Shown in pieces: positions 8,263 to 16,386 of a DNA stretch of 64,000 bases. Every line of letters begins with the position of its first letter. The stretch's first letter is position 1. The position numbers and the translations under genes are program-made. Origin of the DNA: RGIG5612 sp045546255 (GTDB lineage: Bacteria; Bacillota; Clostridia; Lachnospirales; Lachnospiraceae); assembly GCA_045546255.1 (NCBI GenBank), contig JAZQCK010000035.1, positions 1 to 64,000 of the forward strand, written 5' to 3'. The notes under the pieces are model-generated. The model worked only from the letters and a program-made list of their open reading frames with translations. It was not told the DNA's origin and searched no databases.

Positions 8263-11200
8263 ATGCTGAAAAGCCACGAGAAATTCCATTCTGTAAACGG
8301 AAAGCGGCTGGTGCTCATCGTTGACGATGAGATGATCAACCGTGAAATACTTGGAAATATCCTGAAAGATGATTACGAGCTTTTGTACGCAAAAGACGGA
8401 AAAGAGGCATTAGATCTCATACGGGAAAATAAAGAGTTCCTGTCGTTAGTCCTCTTAGATCTTCTGATGCCGGAAATCAGCGGACTGGATCTGTTGAAGC
8501 TGATGAAGGACGATCCGTCCATGAGCCATATTCCAGTCATGGTCATGACTTCGGAACGAGGTGCAGAAGTAGAAAGCCTTCAGCTTGGCGCGAGCGATTT
8601 CCTGGCAAAACCATATTCACAGCCGGAAGTCGTTATGGCCAGAGTTTTAAAGACGATCGAGCTTTCAGAAGACCGGGAGATCATCCAGTCTACAGAGCGT
8701 GATCCGCTGACAGGTCTTTATAACCGCGAGTTCTTCTATAGTTATGCTGATCAGTATGATCAGTATCATAAAGACAAAGAGATGGATGCTATCATCGTGG
8801 ATATCAACCATTTCCATATGATCAATGAACGATTTGGAAGAGATTACGGTGATGCGATTCTTAGGACAATTGGTGAGCGTCTCAGGGAGATGGTGGCGGA
8901 TACCGGTGGTATCGTCTGCAGAAGAGAAGCGGATACCTTCCTGGTATATTGCCCGCATGGAGAAAACTTCCAGGAGATCTTGGATTATGCAGCAGAAGGG
9001 CTCGGCCGGGATGAGGATGAGCATTCGAACAGCCGCATCCGCCTGCGTATGGGCGTATATCCGGTCTGCGATAAAACGATCAATATCGAACGTCGTTTTG
9101 ACCGTGCCAAACTTGCGTCCGACCGCATTCGTTCGGATTATTCCACATCCATTGCATTTTACGATAAGACCCTTCATGAGGCACAGATCTATTCCGACCG
9201 CCTGGTTGACGATTTCCAAAGAGCGATCGAGCAGAAAGAATTTCAGGTATTTTATCAGCCGAAGTTTGATGTCCGCACGGATGAGCCGGTGCTTGCAAGC
9301 GCAGAGGCTTTAGTCCGCTGGATCCATCCGGAGCTTGGCTTCATTAATCCCGGCGTTTTCATTCCGCTCTTTGAAGAAAACGGACTGATCCAGCAGCTGG
9401 ATTATTATGTTTGGGAGGAGTCAGCCGCACAACTTAGAAAATGGAAAGACCAGTATGATTTCTCGCTTTCCGTTTCTGTGAATATTTCCCGCATTGATAT
9501 GTATGATCCGGACCTGATGAATAAATTGAAAGGTCTGGTAGATAAATATGGTCTTTCAACCGAAGATCTCGCGCTTGAGATCACGGAGTCTGCCTACACG
9601 GAAGATTCCGAGCAGATCATCGAACAGGTCAACCAGCTTCGGAGCATCGGCTTCCGCATTGAAATGGACGACTTCGGAACAGGCTATTCTTCACTGAATA
9701 TGATCTCGACACTGCCGATCGATGTCCTGAAGATCGATATGCTGTTTATCCGGAGCGCGTTCGGAGAACGAAGAGACATCCGTATGCTGGAGCTGATCTT
9801 AGAGATTGCGGACTATCTTTCCGTGCCGGTCATTGCCGAAGGCGTGGAAACGGAAGAGCAGGTAGAAGCGCTCAAGTCCATGGGCTGCGACTTCTGCCAG
9901 GGCTTCCATTTTTCAAAGCCGGTGCCGGCAGCGAACTTTGAACAGTTCCTCGAAGCGAAAAAAGAATATATCGAAAACCAGCTGGCATTCAGCACGACGG
10001 AAGGAAATTCCAACCTTCATTATCTGGAGGAAGATAAATACAGACATATTTCTTATATCAATATTGCACACGCTCTCTCGAGTGGATTTGAGCGGATCTA
10101 CTATGTGGACTTTCTGACGAACCATTATGTGAAGTTTAATTCCAAAGGCCGCTATGGCGACTTGAAGGTAGAACGCAACGGGGCGGATTTCTTTGCCGAG
10201 ATCCAGAAGGCAATTCCGCTTGATATCTATGAAGAAGACATCGACAAGATGGCGCAGATGATGAATAAGGAGACGCTCCTTCGCCTCTTTGAACAGGAAG
10301 ATGTTATCTCTTTGGAATACCGGATTGCGAAAGGCGGGAAGATTTCCTATCACCGGATGAAGATCATTAAGGTGGAAGTGAACCAGATTAACCATGTCGT
10401 GATCGGTGTCAGCAATATCGATGCGCAGAAAGCTCAGGAGTTTGAATATGAGAAAGCTCGTAAAGTCAGCGTGACCTATGCCCGCATTTCTCAGGCACTC
10501 TCTCAGGATTACTTTACGATCTACTTCGTGGATCTGGAAAGTGACCATTTCATCGAATACAGCATGAATGGTTCAAACCACCAGCTGAAGATCGAGCGCG
10601 AGGGCGACGGCTTCTTTGCTGACAGCCAGATGAGCATCACAGAACTGGTTCATCCGGATGACAGAGCACGTGCATCGAAAGTCTTTGACCGCGACGTCCT
10701 GGTCAAAGAACTGGAAGGCGGAAAGACCTTTACCGTTACCTACCGGCTTGCGATCCGCGGAACAACGCGCTATGTCAATTTCAAGGCGCTGCGTCTGGAC
10801 GAGGATGACAGCCATATCGTGATCGGCTTAAGCGATGTCGACGATCAGATCCGCAAAGAGAAAGAGTATGAAGCGGCTATGGCGGCGACGGTGACCTATT
10901 CCCGGATTGCCCAGAGCCTTGCCCAGGAATACTTCAGCATCTACTATGTGGATACGGATACAGACGAGTATATTGAGTACAGCTCCACGAGCGAGTATCA
11001 GGAACTGCAGGTAGAGCGGAGCGGACTCGACTTCTTCAAAGACACCAGACAGAATATCCTGAAGACGATCTATGAGCCGGATCAGGAGAAGGCGCTTCAT
11101 ATCTGGAACAAAGAGAATGTGATGAAGGAGCTGGAAAACACAAACAGTTATTCCGCTTCCTATCGCATCATGATGGACGGTCAGCCGGTCTATATCAATG

Positions 11201-11778
11201 TAAAAGTTATGAAGATGAGCGATGGTGACAGTCATCATATCGTGGTTGGTATCAGCAATGTTGATGCGCAGATGAAGCGCGAAAAAGAATTCGTTGAGAC
11301 ACAGGAACAGGTGGTAAAAGATGCGCTGACCGGAGTCAAGAATAAGCTGGCTTATATTCAGGCAGAGCGGAAACTGGATGAAAATATCGCAGCCGGAAAA
11401 GAGTCAAATCTGGCGGTCGTCGTCTGTGACCTGAACGGTCTAAAGGAGATCAATGATACGAAAGGCCATGGAGCCGGCGATCAGTGCCTGATCGAAGCAT
11501 GCAAAATAATCTGCGATATCTTTAAGAGAAGCCCTGTCTATCGCATTGGCGGAGATGAATTCGTTGTCCTTTTACTTGGACAGGACTATAACAACCGCGA
11601 AGCGCTGATCCGTGAAATGGAAGAGCTGAACCAGAAAAATGCGAAGGAAGGCAAAGTCGTTGTTGCCTGCGGCATCTCGGAATACGTTCCTGGAAGCGAC
11701 CGTTTCCTTTCGGAAGTCTTTGACCGCGCAGACGGCGCAATGTACGCCAATAAGAAGTCGCTCAAAGATCTGGTATAG
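8263..11778 (+). CDS. REC-GGDEF-EAL-(PAS-like)x3-GGDEF cyclic-di-GMP turnover protein
   Basis: A 1171-residue cytoplasmic protein. Residues 14-130 form a response-regulator receiver (acidic D21-D22, phosphoacceptor D66, K116). A first GGDEF domain follows (about 143-300) with RREAD in place of GGDEF, so it is probably catalytically dead. The EAL domain (about 315-555) keeps its key motifs: AEALVRW, NISR, EITES, DDFGTGYSSL, the KID lysine, AEGVETEEQ and QGFHF. It should hydrolyse c-di-GMP. Three repeats of about 130 residues (from about 594, 735 and 875) share an IYYVD...YIEYS...L-VER-G--FF plan and look like PAS-type sensors. The C-terminal GGDEF (near 1095) is intact. It is thus potentially bifunctional, with phosphorylation and ligand inputs, and probably controls the neighbouring pilus genes. 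Confidence 0.92.
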   Translation: MLKSHEKFHSVNGKRLVLIVDDEMINREILGNILKDDYELLYAKDGKEALDLIRENKEFLSLVLLDLLMPEISGLDLLKLMKDDPSMSHIPVMVMTSERGAEVESLQLGASDFLAKPYSQPEVVMARVLKTIELSEDREIIQSTERDPLTGLYNREFFYSYADQYDQYHKDKEMDAIIVDINHFHMINERFGRDYGDAILRTIGERLREMVADTGGIVCRREADTFLVYCPHGENFQEILDYAAEGLGRDEDEHSNSRIRLRMGVYPVCDKTINIERRFDRAKLASDRIRSDYSTSIAFYDKTLHEAQIYSDRLVDDFQRAIEQKEFQVFYQPKFDVRTDEPVLASAEALVRWIHPELGFINPGVFIPLFEENGLIQQLDYYVWEESAAQLRKWKDQYDFSLSVSVNISRIDMYDPDLMNKLKGLVDKYGLSTEDLALEITESAYTEDSEQIIEQVNQLRSIGFRIEMDDFGTGYSSLNMISTLPIDVLKIDMLFIRSAFGERRDIRMLELILEIADYLSVPVIAEGVETEEQVEALKSMGCDFCQGFHFSKPVPAANFEQFLEAKKEYIENQLAFSTTEGNSNLHYLEEDKYRHISYINIAHALSSGFERIYYVDFLTNHYVKFNSKGRYGDLKVERNGADFFAEIQKAIPLDIYEEDIDKMAQMMNKETLLRLFEQEDVISLEYRIAKGGKISYHRMKIIKVEVNQINHVVIGVSNIDAQKAQEFEYEKARKVSVTYARISQALSQDYFTIYFVDLESDHFIEYSMNGSNHQLKIEREGDGFFADSQMSITELVHPDDRARASKVFDRDVLVKELEGGKTFTVTYRLAIRGTTRYVNFKALRLDEDDSHIVIGLSDVDDQIRKEKEYEAAMAATVTYSRIAQSLAQEYFSIYYVDTDTDEYIEYSSTSEYQELQVERSGLDFFKDTRQNILKTIYEPDQEKALHIWNKENVMKELENTNSYSASYRIMMDGQPVYINVKVMKMSDGDSHHIVVGISNVDAQMKREKEFVETQEQVVKDALTGVKNKLAYIQAERKLDENIAAGKESNLAVVVCDLNGLKEINDTKGHGAGDQCLIEACKIICDIFKRSPVYRIGGDEFVVLLLGQDYNNREALIREMEELNQKNAKEGKVVVACGISEYVPGSDRFLSEVFDRADGAMYANKKSLKDLV

Positions 11779-11799
11779 TGATTACAATTCTTAACACGC

Positions 11800-11829
11800 A
11801 AAAATCCCGCAGCTTTCTGCGGGATTTTT
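11800..11829. terminator. Bidirectional terminator between convergent genes
   Basis: AAAAATCCCGCAG and CTGCGGGATTTTT form a stem with a CTTT loop. It has T tracts on both strands and serves the c-di-GMP gene (plus) and the lipoprotein gene (minus). Confidence 0.9.
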
Positions 11830-11858
11830 AATAAGGCCTTATTCAGTTTTTTTAAAAA

Positions 11859-12437
11859 TTATTTTGTCTTTACGCTCTCGAGAATGGTCTTCACTTCCGG
11901 AGACTCCCAGGTGATTCCGGTATCCTTTCCATTGTCGGAAATCAGGATGTTGAAGTCATACTGAGCATCCTCTGCAGTATAGTGAATGAACTGATAGACA
12001 TATCCCATGGATTCTCCTGAGTATGCTTCGCATTCTACACCGTTGATTGTTACACCTGAGATATCTTCAACGTTATCGTAGAAGCCTCTGGAGTCGATCA
12101 CATATGCGTTCGGACTGTACCAGTAGATACGGACACTTGGTGAGGAATAAGCATCAAATTCATCCTTTGCACCCTTTGCAAGAAGGATCGTTTCCGGATC
12201 GATCGGATATTTGCCTTCGGCATCTTTGTCTCCGAAGATATCATCCTGCGGGAATGCAGTCCATCCGGACGGAAGAGCCACTGTAAATGTTCCGACGTCA
12301 TAGGTCTCGGCAGCACCTGTGCCACCGCCTTCATTGCCACCGCCGCCAGCATTGCCGCCTCCGCCGCCACCACAGGCTGACAGAGCGAACGCAGCTACAC
12401 ACAGGATCGCAATGCTAGCAAGTAATTTCTTTTTCAT
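11859..12437 (-). CDS. Small lipoprotein of unknown function
   Basis: A 192-residue exported protein. The signal peptide ends in a lipobox with cysteine (FALSACGG), then comes a glycine-rich linker and a compact domain of about 145 residues. The domain contains FTVALPSGWTAFP, which resembles the start of PsbP/DUF1795-like folds. No catalytic motif is seen. The gene is monocistronic, bounded by a shared terminator and by a promoter that overlaps that of riboswitch 1 on the other strand. The ribosome site is GGAGG. Function unknown; the adjacency to the cobalamin riboswitch may or may not be meaningful. Confidence 0.85.
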   Translation of the reverse strand: MKKKLLASIAILCVAAFALSACGGGGGGNAGGGGNEGGGTGAAETYDVGTFTVALPSGWTAFPQDDIFGDKDAEGKYPIDPETILLAKGAKDEFDAYSSPSVRIYWYSPNAYVIDSRGFYDNVEDISGVTINGVECEAYSGESMGYVYQFIHYTAEDAQYDFNILISDNGKDTGITWESPEVKTILESVKTK

Positions 12438-12493
12438 TTCTGGTGTACCTCCAATTATAGCTGGTTAACGTGTTATTGCCTTTTGGCATTTTT

Positions 12494-12544
12494 ATTTTAT
12501 CACGGCCTACTGGAGTTGACAATCTTGGGAAATAGTGGTATACC
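12494..12544. promoter_or_regulatory. Divergent promoters with overlapping -35 boxes
   Basis: Plus strand: TTGACA (12516-12521), 17 bases, TATACC (12539-12544), reading into riboswitch 1. Minus strand: TTGTCA (12517-12522), 17 bases, TAAAAT (12494-12499), reading into the lipoprotein gene. The two -35 boxes occupy the same bases, so both promoters cannot be bound by polymerase at once. Confidence 0.65.
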
Positions 12545-12562
12545 AAATCTCAAACTGAATGA

Positions 12563-12745
12563 GTTTAAGTGCCGCTGAAATGAAGCCTTATTCAGCGGAG
12601 AATAGGGAATCCGGTCAGAGTCCGGAACGGTGCCGCCACTGTAGGCGAGGAGGCTTTCTGCAAGGCAATATGCAGCCATTGGGTCATCCCCGAGAAGGCG
12701 CAGAAAAGCTGATGATACGCAAGTCAGGAGACCTGCTTAAACGAA
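12563..12745 (+). ncRNA. Cobalamin riboswitch 1
   Basis: The conserved core is recognisable: AATAGGGAAT, paired CCGG arms, GCCGCCACTGT, and the B12 box GTCAGGAGACCTGC (12723-12736). A strong hairpin, CCGCTGAA/TTCAGCGG, lies at its 5' end (12572-12598). A terminator follows about 60 bases later, so cobalamin should cause premature termination of the exported cbiK-like transcript. Confidence 0.93.
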
Positions 12746-12805
12746 GAGTTCTTAAAGCCCCGTGCCAGGGCGGATGGAACATCAATGCTTTGCGCAAATA
12801 CGGAC

Positions 12806-12843
12806 GCAACGCCTTTTCATGTGAAAGGGAGTTGCTTTTTTTG
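12806..12843 (+). terminator. Riboswitch-controlled terminator 1
   Basis: GCAAC plus CCTTTTC pairs with GAAAGG plus GTTGC around an ATGT loop, followed by eight T bases. It lies between riboswitch 1 and the first gene, the expected place for the expression platform. Confidence 0.88.
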
Positions 12844-12958
12844 TGCGTAAATGAGTCTGACTGAAGTCCGACAGGTGCAACGCATTTTGTTCCGGGGCAC
12901 CTTACCTGTGAACCAATAATGTGCTTTTTTCAATAGGCACGTTAAGAAATAGGAGGTT

Positions 12959-14218
12959 ATGAAATTGAAAAAGAAAACAGTTAGTAAGTTGGTCGTTCTT
13001 TTAGCAGCTCTTACGCTTGTTATCGGAATGATCGCCGGATGTGGCTCTAATGAACCGGCACCGGCAGGCAGCGGTGCAACTCCGGCTGGCAGCGCAGCAG
13101 TCGCAGATCCTGATGCAGAAGCAGCGGCAGCAGTTGATGAACTGATCGCAGCTATCCAGGTTCAGGAATGGACAGAAGGAAACGATGAGAGATGTGCAGA
13201 AGCAAAAGCAGCTTGGGATGCTCTGACAGACGCACAGAAAGAACTTGTTGAAGAAGCTGACTACTTCGGACGTGACACAGGAGATGCTTCCCTCGATGAT
13301 CCGCGCAACCAGGATGAAATCGGTGCAAACGAGCTTCTTGTTGTAAGCTTTGGTACTTCCTTTAACGACAGCCGTGCAAAGGATATCAAAGGTGTAGAGG
13401 ATGCTCTTGCAGCAGCATATCCGGATTGGTCCGTAAGAAGAGCTTTCACAGCTCAGATCATCATCAACCACATCCTTGCACGTGACGGCGAAAGCATTGA
13501 CAACGTTGAGCAGGCTCTTGAAAGAGCAGTTGCAAACGGAGTTCAGAATCTTGTTGTTCAGCCGACTCACTTAATGCATGGTGCAGAGTACGATGAGTTA
13601 GTAGAGACTCTGGAAGGTTACAAAGATAAATTTGCAAGTGTTAAAGTTGCTGAGCCGCTTCTTGGTGAAGTTGGAGCAGATGCAACAACGATCAACGCTG
13701 ATAAAGAAGCAGCAGCAAAAGCTATGGTAGCTGAGGCTGTTAAAGTTGCTGGATATGATTCTGCAGACGCAGCAGCAGCTGATGGTGTTGCATTCGTATT
13801 CATGGGACATGGTACTTCTCACGAAGCAGCTGTTACTTATGATCAGATGCAGGCACAGATGGCAGCACTTGGATACAAGAACGTATTCGTAGGTACTGTT
13901 GAAGGAAACCCGGCTGACACCGCTCTTCCGGAAGTTAAGAAAGCAGTTGAGGCTGCAGGCTTCACAAAGATTCAGCTTCGTCCGATGATGGTTGTTGCAG
14001 GCGATCACGCTAACAACGACATGGCAGCAGATGAAGAAGGAACCTGGTTCTATGGATTCGCTAACGGCGGTGAGTTCGAAGTTGAAGGCGCTGATGCACC
14101 GGTTGATACCGGAGCAGGATTTGGTGCTGAGAACGTTGCAACTCAGATCGAAGGTCTTGGAAGAATCGCTGACATCCAGGCTATGTATGTAGCACATACA
14201 GGAGCTGCTATGCAGTAA
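12959..14218 (+). CDS. Exported, lipid-anchored CbiK-like cobaltochelatase
   Basis: A 419-residue protein. An N-terminal signal peptide with lipobox (GMIAGC) is followed by a Pro/Gly/Ala linker and an acidic helical region (about 55-115). A complete CbiK-type class II chelatase domain then runs from about 125 to 419. Family active-site motifs are intact: the glutamate in GAEYDEL, the histidine in FMGHGT (about 281) and the histidine in VAGDHANND (about 348). CbiK inserts cobalt into sirohydrochlorin in the cytosol, and the window has a normal CbiK at 23597, so this exported copy must do something else. Exported CbiK relatives are known (Desulfovibrio CbiK-P; Porphyromonas IhtB, linked to haem). 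AGGAGG sits only 2 bases before ATG 12959 but 8 before TTG 12965, so the TTG (417 residues) may be the true start. Confidence 0.9.
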   Translation: MKLKKKTVSKLVVLLAALTLVIGMIAGCGSNEPAPAGSGATPAGSAAVADPDAEAAAAVDELIAAIQVQEWTEGNDERCAEAKAAWDALTDAQKELVEEADYFGRDTGDASLDDPRNQDEIGANELLVVSFGTSFNDSRAKDIKGVEDALAAAYPDWSVRRAFTAQIIINHILARDGESIDNVEQALERAVANGVQNLVVQPTHLMHGAEYDELVETLEGYKDKFASVKVAEPLLGEVGADATTINADKEAAAKAMVAEAVKVAGYDSADAAAADGVAFVFMGHGTSHEAAVTYDQMQAQMAALGYKNVFVGTVEGNPADTALPEVKKAVEAAGFTKIQLRPMMVVAGDHANNDMAADEEGTWFYGFANGGEFEVEGADAPVDTGAGFGAENVATQIEGLGRIADIQAMYVAHTGAAMQ

Positions 14219-14305
14219 ATCATCCGAAGCACTTTTGTGCCGGAGGATTTCATCAGACATTCTAAAAATGCCTGAATGAATCGCAAAATATGAACAAACG
14301 ATCGT

Positions 14306-14330
14306 CCCGTAAGGCATTCTGCCTTGCGGG
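14306..14330 (+). other. Intercistronic hairpin
   Basis: CCCGTAAGGCA and TGCCTTGCGGG form an 11-bp stem (one G-U pair) with a TTC loop but no T tract, between the exported chelatase and the next lipoprotein. It may protect the upstream message or lower expression of the downstream gene. A weaker hairpin is at 14218-14249. Confidence 0.6.
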
Positions 14331-14358
14331 GCGAATGTTGCGTTAATGGAGTTTAAAA

Positions 14359-14892
14359 ATGAAGAAGATTATTGTGGGAATTTTAGCCATCGCTATGGCA
14401 GCCATGGTCGTTTTGGCAGCTTGCGGAAGCAATGGCGGCGGAGAAACAACGGGCGGCGCGGCGCCTTCCGGACAGGAAGTGAACGCTGGGTCCGCTGCAG
14501 TAGAACCGGCAGCAGACGCATTAGCTGATGGCGTTTATGTAGTCGATGTTGATACCGGAAGCAATATGTTCCATGTCAATGAAACAAAAGAAGGAAAGGG
14601 TGAACTCACGGTCAAAAATGGTGAGATGACACTTCATATCACACTTGCTTCAAAGAAAATCGTAAATCTGTTTGTCGGAACGACGGAAGAAGCAGAAGCA
14701 GCAGATGAAGCAGACCTTCTTCAGCCAACGACAGATGAAGTTACCTACAGCGATGGCATGACTGAAGAGGTGTATGGATATGATGTTCCGTGCCCTGCAG
14801 TAGGCGAACCGTTTGATGTTTCCATTCTTGGAACAAAAGGAAACTGGTATACACATCCGGTAACCGTAACCAACCCGGTTCCGGCAAAGTAA
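14359..14892 (+). CDS. NEAT-like single-domain lipoprotein
   Basis: A 177-residue lipoprotein (lipobox VLAACG, cysteine near residue 22) with an Ala/Gly linker and one beta-sandwich domain of about 120 residues. The domain opens with DGVYVVDVDT and closes with GNWYTHPVTVTNP. The order of motifs (DG-Y start, V-NGEM/K--I-L strand, FVGTTEEA loop, a Tyr-containing final strand) recalls NEAT haem-binding domains of Gram-positive bacteria. The same plan recurs in three other exported proteins in this window. Encoded behind the exported CbiK-like protein, and thus probably under riboswitch 1. I infer a tetrapyrrole- or metal-capture role; a search could instead place it in another immunoglobulin-like family. 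Confidence 0.75.
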   Translation: MKKIIVGILAIAMAAMVVLAACGSNGGGETTGGAAPSGQEVNAGSAAVEPAADALADGVYVVDVDTGSNMFHVNETKEGKGELTVKNGEMTLHITLASKKIVNLFVGTTEEAEAADEADLLQPTTDEVTYSDGMTEEVYGYDVPCPAVGEPFDVSILGTKGNWYTHPVTVTNPVPAK

Positions 14893-14965
14893 AAATGAAG
14901 CAGCCAGAGGCTGTGAATACATGATTTTAGCAAAAGTAACACCTTAGGTTTTAAGACGAATTTTA

Positions 14966-14994
14966 TTGTGGAATCATGGCCAAAATGATAAAAT
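14966..14994 (+). promoter_or_regulatory. Promoter of the hemA gene cluster
   Basis: TTGTGG (14966-14971), 17 bases, TAAAAT (14989-14994). The motif TTAGGTTTTA occurs on both sides of it (14944-14953 and 15003-15012), which could be a regulator site. No cobalamin riboswitch is seen in the 190-base gap before hemA. Confidence 0.55.
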
Positions 14995-15082
14995 TTAAAA
15001 GTTAGGTTTTATGTAAAAATGAGGACGCCAAGGGAAATACCTTAGACGCCCTCAAACTGTCGTAAAGGGGAATGGATAATCT

Positions 15083-16315
15083 ATGGCAATCTGGATGGCA
15101 GGAGTCGATCATAATAAAGCTGACTTGGATGTAAGAAGTGTCTTTTCTTTTACTTCCAAGCGTATGGCGCTTGCGTATGAAACGTTTATGGACATGGATG
15201 AGGTAAATGGCTGTGTCATGATCTCAACCTGTAACCGAATGGAAATCTGGTTCAGCGTGAAACATACGGCGCAGTTTTCGCCAGTACAGCTTCTCTGTGA
15301 TCATATCGAGGTGAGTGCTGAAAAATACAGCCCGTATTTTGTAGAACGTGAAGACAGCGATGCGGTCGATCACCTGTTCCGTTTAGCTGCGGGCCTGGAA
15401 TCCAAGATTGTAGGAGAGGACCAGATCATTACACAGGTTGGAGATGCAGTTGCATTTGCAAGAAGCTGTTATGCTACAGACAACGCCTTAGAAGTTCTTT
15501 TCCGTCAGGCGATCACTGCAGGAAAGCGCGTTCGTACAGAAACCGATCTTTCCATCGCAGACCGTTCCGTCATTCATACGGCAATTAGAATACTCGGCGA
15601 AGAAGGTATTTCCGTTGAGGGCAAAAAATGTATGGTCATCGGAAATGGCATGATGGGAAAACTCTCTGCACAGACTTTAATGGACTATGGCGCTGATGTT
15701 ACGGTTACCGTCCGAAAATATCATAGTGGCGTCGTTGATATTCCGTTTGGCTGTAAACGCATTAGTTATGATGAGCGTTATGGGCTCCTTCCGGAGTGCG
15801 ATCTGGTCGTAAGCGCTACCAGCAGCCCGAACTATACGATCACACTTGAAAAAATGACTGAGTTATCTGTCGATCATATGATCCCGATGATCGACCTTGC
15901 AGTTCCGAGGGATATTGATCCGGAAATCAAAGCACTTTCCTGGACAAGTCTTTACGATATTGATTCTTTCCATATCGATGTTCAATCTGAAAAATTTAAA
16001 AAGAATTTAACAAAGGCAGAAGCAATCCTGAATGAAGAAAAGGAACGCTTCTATGAATGGTACGAGGGACGAGATTTTGTTCCGCTGATTCAATCTTTGA
16101 AGAAAAGGGCCGGCGGCGATGTCAGCGTGCGCATGACACCTTACATGAAGCATGTTCCTCTGGAGGATGCAGAAAAAGATGAGCTGACAAAAGAAGTGGA
16201 AGGAGCTTCTGAAAGAATGATGAATCATCTTCTCTTTGGCCTTCGCGCAAAGCTTTCGGATAAAACTTTCCGCGATGTATTAGATGCGATGGAAGAGCTC
16301 CTTGAGAAAAAATAA
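15083..16315 (+). CDS. hemA: Glutamyl-tRNA reductase
   Basis: A 410-residue cytosolic enzyme that reduces glutamyl-tRNA(Glu) to glutamate-1-semialdehyde with NADPH, the first committed step of tetrapyrrole synthesis. The catalytic cysteine is C50 in STCNRME. VGEDQIITQV and the nucleotide-binding segment VIGNGMMGKLSAQ are present, followed by the helical dimerisation domain. The ribosome site AAAGGGG is about 12 bases before the ATG. It starts a run of haem/corrin genes that feeds sirohydrochlorin, not protohaem: hemE and later genes are absent here. Confidence 0.96.
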   Translation: MAIWMAGVDHNKADLDVRSVFSFTSKRMALAYETFMDMDEVNGCVMISTCNRMEIWFSVKHTAQFSPVQLLCDHIEVSAEKYSPYFVEREDSDAVDHLFRLAAGLESKIVGEDQIITQVGDAVAFARSCYATDNALEVLFRQAITAGKRVRTETDLSIADRSVIHTAIRILGEEGISVEGKKCMVIGNGMMGKLSAQTLMDYGADVTVTVRKYHSGVVDIPFGCKRISYDERYGLLPECDLVVSATSSPNYTITLEKMTELSVDHMIPMIDLAVPRDIDPEIKALSWTSLYDIDSFHIDVQSEKFKKNLTKAEAILNEEKERFYEWYEGRDFVPLIQSLKKRAGGDVSVRMTPYMKHVPLEDAEKDELTKEVEGASERMMNHLLFGLRAKLSDKTFRDVLDAMEELLEKK

Positions 16316-16386
16316 ATTCGGATATTTCTTTTATCGGAAAACAGATAAAAGCACTAAATAAATAATCAAAAAAGAAGGATAAAACA

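Noticed and set aside
12559..12864. Open frame of 101 codons on the plus strand
   Set aside because: It lies across cobalamin riboswitch 1 and its terminator and has no ribosome site; the RNA structure explains the sequence.
12844..12958. A second hairpin after the riboswitch 1 terminator (GTGC/GCAC arms)
   Set aside because: Stem is short and interrupted, and the T tract is inside the loop, so I do not call a second terminator.
13598..14317. Long minus-strand frame (239 codons) opposite the exported chelatase gene
   Set aside because: Cys/Ser-rich composition is the mirror of an Ala/Glu-rich coding strand; no start context or domain.
14893..15082. Possible riboswitch in the hemA leader
   Set aside because: Only a promoter, direct repeats and a weak 4-5 bp stem are visible; none of the cobalamin or other riboswitch boxes I know is present.
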